This document shows positions 1 to 5,116 of a DNA stretch of 9,697 nt, in pieces. The translations under genes and the position numbers were made by a program. Below the pieces are notes generated by a model, which was given only the letters and a program-made list of their open reading frames with translations, did no database searches and was not told where the DNA came from. The DNA is from Gemmatimonadota bacterium (lineage in GTDB: Bacteria; Gemmatimonadota; Gemmatimonadetes; Gemmatimonadales; Gemmatimonadaceae). Numbering within the stretch: position 1 is the stretch's first letter; each line of letters begins with the position of its first letter. The stretch covers positions 1 to 9,697 of the forward strand of contig CANGXK010000067.1 in assembly GCA_947457715.1 (NCBI GenBank). Direction: 5' to 3'.

Positions 1-424
1 GACTTCCACGTGATCGGGCTCCGTGTGGACACCACGCGCTCACCGCACGCCGATCCCACCGAGGTGGGGCGCGCCTTCAATCAGGCGCTCATTTGCGACA
101 GCACGGTGGCCGGCGGTGACTTTCGCGTGAACGGGCATTTCAGCGACGACACCACCGTCGCGCACGATCGCACGTTCTGCACGCGCACCATTCCCCCCGG
201 TCTCTGGCGCACGAAGGCGCTGCGTCAGGTCGCGCAGACGGCGCCGTATTTCCGCAATGGACAGGCAGCCACCTTGGACGAGGTCATCGCGTTCTACGAC
301 CGCGGCGGTGATCCGCCCCCTGCAGCTGACCGGTGACGAACGGGGGCAGCTCAAGGCGTTCCTGTTGACGCTCACTGGTGATCCCGTTGCCCCCTCATTG
401 CTTCGGGACACGCACAAGCGCTGA
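1..424 (+). CDS. Di-heme cytochrome c peroxidase / MauG-like protein, C-terminal part, apparent frameshift
   Basis: Only the C-terminal part of this gene is in the window; it is open from base 1 in frame 1. The start DFHVIGL resembles the FHNxG segment that follows the second heme site in di-heme peroxidases. TKALRQVAQTAPYFRNGQ and ATLDEVIAFYDRGGD match the conserved C-terminal domain (TPTLRNVALTAPYMHNG, then ATLEEVVxFYxRGG). Family members are periplasmic and reduce peroxide or oxidise other substrates with two covalent hemes. The CXXCH motifs would lie upstream of the window, so heme binding is inferred from family only. Frame 1 stops at 334-336, just after RGGDPPPAADR. The expected last helix (LTGDERGQLKAFLLTLTGD, then a tail ending HKR) continues in frame 2 to a TGA at 422-424. 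Removing one C from the C5 run at 316-320 joins the two parts. This is either a real inactivating or truncating mutation or a homopolymer error. As written, the product ends at 336. Confidence 0.75.
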
Positions 425-476
425 GCACAAGCGCTGAGCACAAGCGCTGAGCACAAGCGCTGAGCACAAGCGCTGA
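412..476 (+). repeat. Five-copy 13-bp tandem array containing the cytochrome gene's stop codon
   Basis: Five identical copies of GCACAAGCGCTGA run at 412-424, 425-437, 438-450, 451-463 and 464-476. The first copy encodes the last residues (His-Lys-Arg, with the His codon starting at 413 or adjacent) and the TGA at 422-424 of the restored cytochrome frame. Because 13 is not a multiple of three, the TGAs at 422, 435, 448, 461 and 474 cover all three plus-strand frames. Each unit has the palindrome AGCGCT (417, 430, 443, 456, 469). Neighbouring copies could pair as 6-bp stems with a 7-base loop. The array lies in the convergent gap before the minus-strand gene ending at 510, so a terminator role is possible but inferred. 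Confidence 0.95.
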
Positions 477-509
477 ACGCGTGCGCGCGACGCGTGTGTC
501 CCCGACGCG

Positions 510-1646
510 CTACGGCAGCACCACGAGCTGTCCGCCGCGGTACTGCTGTACGACCGGCCCATGCACCGCTTCGCGCCGCGCGGAGATCGAGAGCAGGCCG
601 AGTGGCGTGTCCAGCTCGCGCGTGGCCGCGATGGCGTCGCGCAGCGACAACGTGCCCGACGCGCGCTTGGCGGCGTCATAGGCCACCAGTACCGCGGTAT
701 ATCCCTGCGCCGCGAATTGATCGGGGGCGTGTCCATAGACCGCCTGAAAGGCCGTGGTGAACGCCACACTGGTCGGCAAGGTCGACCCGGGGTTCCAGGC
801 GGCGCCCACATACGCCCCTTCCGCGGCCGTCCCCGCCAGGCGCGCCAGATCGAGCGTGTTGAAGCTGTTGCCGCCCACGATGGGCTGGGCGAAACGCGCA
901 GCGCGGATGGCGAGCAACGCCGGCGCCGATTTCTCGACGAGCGGCGTCACCAGAAACGCCTCGAAGGACTGTCCCTGCAACCGGGTGAGCTCGGTGGCAA
1001 GGTCCTGCGTGGCCACGTCGATCTCGCGCAGCACCGTCGCATTCTGCTGCGCCACGCCGATGCGCATGGCGTCGGCCGACGAGCGCGAAAACGCGTCGCT
1101 CCCGTCGAGAATGAGGACGGCGCGTTTCAGCGACAGCAGGGGGGCGACGCGGGCGAGCATTCCAGGCACGACCACATTCTCTGCCAGCGCGATGCGGAAC
1201 ACGAACGGCCCCACGTCGGTGATCCCAACGGCGGTGGTCGTGGCGCCGAGCACGGGAATGCCGGCGCTCTGCGCCAGCGCGTGGCCCTCGGGGGCGAGAC
1301 TCGAGAGCGTCGGTCCGATCAGCGCGTCGACCTTACGCGCCACGAGCTCGGCAAACGCCGCCTTGGATGCGGCCGTGACGCCGCCGTCGTCGATCACGCT
1401 GTATGCCACCCGTACGCCGGAGGCCCCCGCACCGGCGTTGATGCGCCGGGTGGCCAGCTCGATGCCTTCCAAGATGCTCTTGCCGTACACGCCGGCAGAC
1501 CCGGTCAGTGACTGGACGATGCCCAGCGTGAGGACGCGCGGGGCTGCGGGGGCCACCGTCTCGGTGGCGCCGCAGGCCGACAGCAGCACAGTCGCGAGGA
1601 GCGCTCGCCACGGGGCGATGCGGGAGAGGCGTAGGGAAAGTGGCAT
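510..1646 (-). CDS. Type I periplasmic solute-binding lipoprotein (ABC transporter, Leu/Ile/Val-binding-like)
   Basis: A 378-residue protein starting at ATG 1646-1644. An in-frame start at 1694 is possible, but it would put 16 residues ahead of an already complete signal peptide. Residues 1-25 form a type II signal: Arg-rich n-region, hydrophobic stretch LLATVLL and lipobox LSAC, with Cys25 as the lipidated residue. The mature part opens with LTLGIVQSLTGSAGVYGKS, the typical first strand and glycine-rich loop of the Peripla_BP_6/LivJ fold. IDDGG, ALIGPTLSS and GIPVLGATTTA follow in the usual order. The length is normal for the family. These proteins capture small solutes such as amino acids or aromatic acids outside the inner membrane and hand them to an ABC permease. 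No permease or ATPase gene is nearby, so this is an orphan receptor of unknown ligand. No strong Shine-Dalgarno is visible. It is divergent from the methyltransferase gene at 1748. Confidence 0.88.
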   Translation of the reverse strand: MPLSLRLSRIAPWRALLATVLLSACGATETVAPAAPRVLTLGIVQSLTGSAGVYGKSILEGIELATRRINAGAGASGVRVAYSVIDDGGVTAASKAAFAELVARKVDALIGPTLSSLAPEGHALAQSAGIPVLGATTTAVGITDVGPFVFRIALAENVVVPGMLARVAPLLSLKRAVLILDGSDAFSRSSADAMRIGVAQQNATVLREIDVATQDLATELTRLQGQSFEAFLVTPLVEKSAPALLAIRAARFAQPIVGGNSFNTLDLARLAGTAAEGAYVGAAWNPGSTLPTSVAFTTAFQAVYGHAPDQFAAQGYTAVLVAYDAAKRASGTLSLRDAIAATRELDTPLGLLSISARREAVHGPVVQQYRGGQLVVLP

Positions 1647-1736
1647 ACGGCAATCACAAGGATCCGGCTGCTGTGGGCAAGGGGGCAACCGCACCCACGG
1701 CGCGAGGGGTGGTTGCCGTGTCCGGCATACGCTATC
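1642..1736. promoter_or_regulatory. Divergent gap with a duplicated GGCATACG element
   Basis: The 101-base gap between the divergent starts at 1646 and 1748 must hold promoters in both directions. GGCATACG occurs at 1642-1649, overlapping the lipoprotein start codon, and again at 1724-1731, 16 bases before the methyltransferase start. The likeness continues into GCAATC and CTATC respectively. GTTGCCG is also repeated, at 1712-1718 and 1737-1743. These may be paired operator half-sites or chance in GC-rich sequence. No convincing -35/-10 pair was found. Confidence 0.2.
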
Positions 1737-1747
1737 GTTGCCGGTCC

Positions 1748-2485
1748 ATGATCACCGACTACGATCCCATTGCCGACCAGTACCGGCGGGCCAAGCAGCA
1801 GCCATGGCGCGGCTATCTGGAATCCTCCAGCCTGCTCGCGCTGATCGGGGATCCCAGCGGGCTGGAGGTACTGGACCTCGCGTGCGGCGAAGGCTTCTAC
1901 GCGCGCCTGCTGCGGCAGCGCGGCGCGGCACGGGTGCTTGGCGTGGATCTGTCGGCGGGGATGATCGAGTTGGCGCGCGCGCAGGAAGCCGTGCACGGGC
2001 TCGGCGTCGCGTATCAGGTTGGCGATGCCCGCGAGGTGCCGTTGCACGGCGCGTGCGACCTCGTGGTGGCCGCCTATCTGCTCAACTACGCCCGTGACCG
2101 CGCCGAACTGCAGACGATGTACGAGGCCGTCGCGCGCTACCTGAAGCCCGGCGGCCGCTTCGTCACGGTGAACACCAACCCGGCGCTCGATTTTTCTACG
2201 GCCCCGTCGTACCGCCGGTACGGGTTCGAGACCGCACTGAGCGGCCCCTCGCGGGACGGGGCGCCGCTCACGTGGACCTTCCACCTCCCCGACGGGTCGT
2301 TCTCCCTCGAGAACTACTGCCTGGGAACCGAGTCGCACGAGGCGGCGATGCACGCCGCCGGGTTGCGCGACATCCGGTGGCACGCGCTGCAGGTGTCACC
2401 GGAGGGCCTCGCCGCGATGCCACCCGGCGCGTGGGACATTTTTCTCGCCGCGCCGCCGGTCATCATGCTGGAGTGCCGCCGCTGA
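1748..2485 (+). CDS. Class I SAM-dependent methyltransferase
   Basis: A 245-residue cytosolic protein from ATG 1748. The start is chosen because MITDYDPIADQYRRAKQQPW is the usual N-terminus of a small-molecule methyltransferase family; in-frame sequence further upstream looks non-coding. Motif I is VLDLACGEG at residues 41-49, the glycine-rich SAM loop. Motif II ends GVDLS, with Asp67 positioned to bind the ribose hydroxyls. AYLLNYA near residues 105-112 and LKPGGRFVTVN around 133-144 are the post-motif region of the Rossmann-like fold. The C-terminal part, with its YRRYGFE and aromatic residues, probably forms the acceptor pocket. From memory, proteins with this YDxIAxQYxxSK start include some annotated as toxoflavin-synthase-like methyltransferases, but no toxoflavin genes are nearby, so the substrate is unknown. 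No clear Shine-Dalgarno precedes the start. It ends inside a GC-rich hairpin and faces the lipoprotein gene ending at 2534. Confidence 0.88.
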   Translation: MITDYDPIADQYRRAKQQPWRGYLESSSLLALIGDPSGLEVLDLACGEGFYARLLRQRGAARVLGVDLSAGMIELARAQEAVHGLGVAYQVGDAREVPLHGACDLVVAAYLLNYARDRAELQTMYEAVARYLKPGGRFVTVNTNPALDFSTAPSYRRYGFETALSGPSRDGAPLTWTFHLPDGSFSLENYCLGTESHEAAMHAAGLRDIRWHALQVSPEGLAAMPPGAWDIFLAAPPVIMLECRR

Positions 2486-2492
2486 CGGCGGC
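2475..2492 (+). terminator. GC hairpin with the methyltransferase stop codon in its loop
   Basis: GCCGCCG (2475-2481) and CGGCGGC (2486-2492) are perfect inverted repeats around the four-base loop CTGA, whose TGA (2483-2485) is the methyltransferase stop codon. A U-G pair (2474/2493) could extend the stem. There is no T-run after it, so it is not a classical intrinsic terminator. It could protect the mRNA 3' end or act together with the tandem array immediately downstream. Confidence 0.4.
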
Positions 2493-2495
2493 GAC

Positions 2496-2537
2496 CGCCT
2501 GTACGCTAGCGCCTGTACGCTAGCGCCTGTGCGCTAG
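2496..2537 (-). repeat. Three-copy 14-bp palindromic tandem array containing the lipoprotein gene's stop codon
   Basis: Plus-strand units CGCCTGTACGCTAG lie at 2496-2509 and 2510-2523, and CGCCTGTGCGCTAG at 2524-2537 with one change; CGCC follows at 2538-2541. The palindrome CGCTAGCG recurs at 2504, 2518 and 2532. Neighbouring copies could form perfect 8-bp stems with 6-base loops. On the minus strand the copy nearest the gene supplies the lipoprotein stop TAG (2536-2534). Because CTAG reads TAG on both strands and the period is 14, all six frames are closed. The array sits in the 48-base gap between two convergent genes, which suits a bidirectional terminator, though that role is inferred. 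Confidence 0.92.
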
Positions 2538-3853
2538 CGCCGGGTCAGCACACCGCTCTGCGTACGGAACTGCGCCGCGAGTTCCCAGCGGTAGGCCGTG
2601 GCGGGCTGCGCGATCGCGAAAAAGTCGAAGTCGCCGAACTGCCGGTCGCCGGCCGGGTTGAGTTTCGTCCACCCGCTGGCCCCGTAGAAGCCGCCGGCGG
2701 CCGTCACGAACGCCGCCTTCAGTCCGGTAACGCGGCCCATGCCGCCCGTGGCCAGGTACGCCTGCGCCGTGAGCCAGACGGCATCGTAGACCGCCAGGGC
2801 GAAGGCGTCCGGCTGCGCCTTGGCCACCGCCGCGATCCGTGCGGCCACGGGCTGCCAACGCACGCTGGCAGCGTCGTCGACGCCAGGCAGCGGCGCCCAG
2901 AAGTTCACCTGCTTCGCAAAGGCCGCCGCCTTGGTGTCGCTGCGCAGCGGCTCGCTCAGCGCGGTGCCGTCGGTGCCGTACCAGCGCACCGAGGAGAGGA
3001 CCGGATCGCCAGCCGCGAGGGTGAAGATGTTGACCACCTCGTCGAATCCGGCGTGCGCGATGGCGATGCCAGTGGGACTCCCACGCTCGGTGATCGCCGC
3101 CTGCACCTGCGCCTTGAGCGCGGCGAGGCTGGCGCCGTAGTCGGTGGTGGTGGTGGCGTACTCTACGCCCGGCTTCACCGTGCCAGCCGGGGCAAAGAGG
3201 GCCCGCGTGGCGACCTGCAGCCCGACGTTCCCGGCGTCCTTACGCCAGAACGGGATAACAGTCTTGACACCGTCGGCCTTCATAAGCGCCACCAGCGCGA
3301 CAGCCTCCAACGTATCCGACGGCGTGAGGCGGAAGATGTTGTCATTGGCGATCGCCAGGGTGCCCGCCGTGCTGGACGGACTGATCACCAGCATCTCATT
3401 CGCATCCACGAACGCCTTCAGCGCGGCCACCTCGGCGCTGGATTGCGGCCCCAGCACCACCTCCACCTGCTTCGCCTTCAGGGCACGCACGGCGGAAAGC
3501 GTCAGGGCGGTGTCCAGCTTCGTATCGATGATTTCGGCGGCGAAGCGCAGCCCGCTGCCGGCGGCCGCAAGAGACTGGTTCACGTCCTCGATGCCCACCT
3601 GCATCGCCGCCTTGCTGGTAACCCCCAGCGTGGCCCAGTTGCCCGACACGGAAAACACCCCGCCGATGGTGATCGTTTTCGTGTCGGCCGGGGCCGCGCT
3701 GCTGCCGTCGCAGCCCGCCAGCGCACCGGCGGCGACCAGGGGGAGCAGCATGGCGCCAGCGCGGCGTACCCGCGCCTGAACGGCACGGCGCACGGCGCGG
3801 GCGACGCCGACCGTCGGACGCGTTCCGGGGAATGGCATGAAGGGTATGTGCAT
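2534..3853 (-). CDS. Type I periplasmic solute-binding lipoprotein (Peripla_BP_6-like), second copy type
   Basis: A 439-residue protein when read from ATG 3853-3851. It has a long Arg-rich n-region, a hydrophobic stretch MLLPLVAAGALAG and a lipobox LAGC with Cys48. A GTG start at 3793 would give a more ordinary 28-residue signal, but the TATAAT box six bases before ATG 3853 supports the longer form. The mature part shows ITIGGVFSVSGNWATLG (first strand and loop), AMQVGIEDVN, then VVLGPQSSAEV and VISPSSTAGTLA, the classic order of the LivJ-like fold. The C-terminus has LNPAGDRQFGDFDFFAI, a hinge-end segment common in this subfamily. It shares a fold with the lipoprotein at 510-1646 but differs clearly in sequence and is longer, so it is not a recent duplicate. 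It probably binds a small solute at the cell envelope. No transport partners are present, and the ligand is unknown. Confidence 0.87.
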   Translation of the reverse strand: MHIPFMPFPGTRPTVGVARAVRRAVQARVRRAGAMLLPLVAAGALAGCDGSSAAPADTKTITIGGVFSVSGNWATLGVTSKAAMQVGIEDVNQSLAAAGSGLRFAAEIIDTKLDTALTLSAVRALKAKQVEVVLGPQSSAEVAALKAFVDANEMLVISPSSTAGTLAIANDNIFRLTPSDTLEAVALVALMKADGVKTVIPFWRKDAGNVGLQVATRALFAPAGTVKPGVEYATTTTDYGASLAALKAQVQAAITERGSPTGIAIAHAGFDEVVNIFTLAAGDPVLSSVRWYGTDGTALSEPLRSDTKAAAFAKQVNFWAPLPGVDDAASVRWQPVAARIAAVAKAQPDAFALAVYDAVWLTAQAYLATGGMGRVTGLKAAFVTAAGGFYGASGWTKLNPAGDRQFGDFDFFAIAQPATAYRWELAAQFRTQSGVLTRR

Positions 3854-3859
3854 GCCGAC

Positions 3860-3865
3860 ATTATA
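3860..3865 (-). promoter_or_regulatory. TATAAT -10 box for the lipoprotein gene, possibly leaderless transcript
   Basis: On the minus strand a perfect TATAAT (3865-3860) is followed by GTCGGC and then ATG 3853. With usual -10 to start-site spacing, transcription would begin at or within a base or two of the A of ATG, giving a leaderless mRNA. No TTGACA-like -35 is seen about 17 bases upstream, and no Shine-Dalgarno fits. A TATAAT match in such GC-rich DNA is unlikely by chance but not proof. Confidence 0.5.
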
Positions 3866-3910
3866 AGACACCGCCGCCCACCGCCGCACTCCCGATCCGA
3901 CGTGCCCCAG

Positions 3911-3940
3911 TTGAACGGGATGGACGGCATCGCGTATTGC
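3911..3940 (+). promoter_or_regulatory. Weak sigma70-like promoter candidate for the GNAT gene
   Basis: TTGAAC (3911-3916) and TATTGC (3935-3940) are 18 bases apart within the divergent gap 3854-4041. Start of transcription would fall near 3947, leaving a leader of about 95 bases before GTG 4042. The match to consensus is only partial, so this is a suggestion. Confidence 0.18.
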
Positions 3941-4041
3941 CATCGGGCTCCGGCCGATGCTTCACTTCGAGGCAACGAGCACCGTGGAGTGCCCACGGGA
4001 CGCTCGCGCGTTCGCATTCTCACGCCGTCCCACCACCGACT

Positions 4042-4962
4042 GTGAAGCCGCCAACGCCCCTGCCTCTTGCCCCGGAAGACTTCACCGCACCGGAACGCGT
4101 CCGCGCCTCGGCGCTCGGCGACGCGATCCGTCTCGAGGAACTCCACGACCCGGATGCCCCCGCGTTCGACGCCGCCTACCGGATGATGGACGCCTTCTTC
4201 GGTGCCCGGGGTGAGGTGGAGCCGCGCCACGTGCTGGCAGGGTTCCTCCGCGACGGGTGGATCCGCTACAACGAACAGGCCGAAGGGAGTTATCACCTCC
4301 TCACCGCGTGGCACGGTGACGACCTCGTCGGGGTTCGCGACTGCTACGTCGATCTCGACCACGGGCAGCAGATTTCGCTCGTCGCGCTGTCGCATGTCAT
4401 CGTCGCCCCCGCGTGGCGGCGCTCCGGGGTGGCGGCCTTGCTGCGCACCGCGCCCGTCGCCCTTGCGCGGCGCGCGCAGGAGCGCCGCGGAGGCGGCCGC
4501 TGGCCCACGCTCGTCGCCGCCGAGATGGAACCATTCGACATGCACGATCAGGGCTCGGTGTCCCGGCTGATCGCCTATGGTCGCGCCGGATTTCAGGTGT
4601 TCGACCCGCAGCGCTTCCGGTATTCGCAGCCGGACTTCCGCTGCCTGCCAGGCGCCGCGCACACCGGGATCGCGATGCTTGGCGTGGTGCGCCCGATCGG
4701 CCTACCCGGCGAGGCGCTCCCTGCGGCGATTTGCCAGATCTTCCCTCGTCTGTTTCACGCTTGTCACCGCCTGTACCTGCCGGCGGCGCAGGTCGACCCT
4801 TCCGAGGCGCACGTCCTCCACCATCTGCACGCGTCCGATGCGCCGGTGCGACTGCTGCGTCTCCCCAGCGCCCCCGATGACGCCGAGGCGATCGCCCCGC
4901 TCACCCGGCAAGCCGTGTGGCCGCTGTATCCGCCGGGACTGCGCGGACCGTTCGCGGGGTAG
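4042..4962 (+). CDS. GNAT-family N-acetyltransferase-like protein
   Basis: A 306-residue protein if started at GTG 4042. The frame stays open back to TTG 3937, but those 35 extra residues are low-complexity and overlap the promoter region, so the shorter form is preferred; the start is uncertain. Residues 84-145 look like the GNAT core. YHLLTAWHGDDLVGVRDCYVD and SLVALSHVIVAP form strands 3-4. WRRSGVAALL (125-134) is motif A, the R-x-x-G-x-A loop that holds the acetyl-CoA pyrophosphate. LVAAEMEP (157-164) and IAYGRAGFQVFD (177-188) correspond to the later strand and motif B region. The remaining 110 or so residues are extra compared with a minimal GNAT of about 150 residues and may be a second, degenerate half. 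Such enzymes transfer acetyl groups to amines in the cytosol; the acceptor is unknown. It stands alone, divergent from the lipoprotein gene and convergent with paaZ. Confidence 0.72.
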   Translation: MKPPTPLPLAPEDFTAPERVRASALGDAIRLEELHDPDAPAFDAAYRMMDAFFGARGEVEPRHVLAGFLRDGWIRYNEQAEGSYHLLTAWHGDDLVGVRDCYVDLDHGQQISLVALSHVIVAPAWRRSGVAALLRTAPVALARRAQERRGGGRWPTLVAAEMEPFDMHDQGSVSRLIAYGRAGFQVFDPQRFRYSQPDFRCLPGAAHTGIAMLGVVRPIGLPGEALPAAICQIFPRLFHACHRLYLPAAQVDPSEAHVLHHLHASDAPVRLLRLPSAPDDAEAIAPLTRQAVWPLYPPGLRGPFAG

Positions 4963-5050
4963 GCCGTTTAGATGAAGGGAGACCCTTGCTGGCAAACCCC
5001 AGCCGGCCAATGCCGCGGCCGCCGCCGAGGCCCCACGCCCCGAGATCAGG

Positions 5051-5075
5051 CCCTGCCCGCGACACGCGGACAGGG
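5051..5075. terminator. Hairpin in the convergent gap between the GNAT gene and paaZ
   Basis: CCCTG-c-CCGCG (5051-5061) and CGCGG-a-CAGGG (5065-5075) form ten G/C-rich pairs with one C/A mismatch and a three-base loop. It lies 88 bases after the GNAT stop and 41 bases beyond the paaZ stop, so it could serve both genes. No T-run follows on either strand, so a Rho-dependent or pausing role is as likely. A weaker 5-bp hairpin GCTGG/CCAGC lies at 4988-5003. The rest of 4963-5116 shows no gene. Confidence 0.4.
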
Positions 5076-5116
5076 GGCGCAGACGATCGCGGGATGGACG
5101 GGCGGTGCTCCGGCGC

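Noticed and set aside
412..476. CRISPR array
   Set aside because: The 13-bp units follow each other directly with no spacers, and no cas genes are near.
754..2097. Plus-strand open frame running through the first lipoprotein into the methyltransferase
   Set aside because: It crosses two well-supported genes in wrong frames and has no domain.
1505..2383. Minus-strand open frame opposite the methyltransferase
   Set aside because: The methyltransferase strand has the SAM-binding motifs; this frame has no recognisable motif.
3937..4041. N-terminal extension of the GNAT gene from TTG 3937
   Set aside because: These residues are low-complexity, overlap the probable promoter region and show no likeness to the acetyltransferase fold; GTG 4042 is preferred.
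3053..4045. Long plus-strand open frame opposite the second lipoprotein
   Set aside because: The opposite strand has a lipobox and family motifs, while this frame gives His/Arg-rich low-complexity sequence.
3580..4662. Long minus-strand open frame across the lipoprotein 5' end, divergent gap and GNAT gene
   Set aside because: It is antisense to the GNAT gene and out of frame in the lipoprotein gene. The translation is Arg/Gly-rich with no recognisable domain, as expected of a GC-rich shadow frame.
4963..5116. Small gene or tRNA in the GNAT-paaZ gap
   Set aside because: Short open frames here overlap the ends of both neighbours and have no motif or clear ribosome site, and no tRNA cloverleaf could be drawn.
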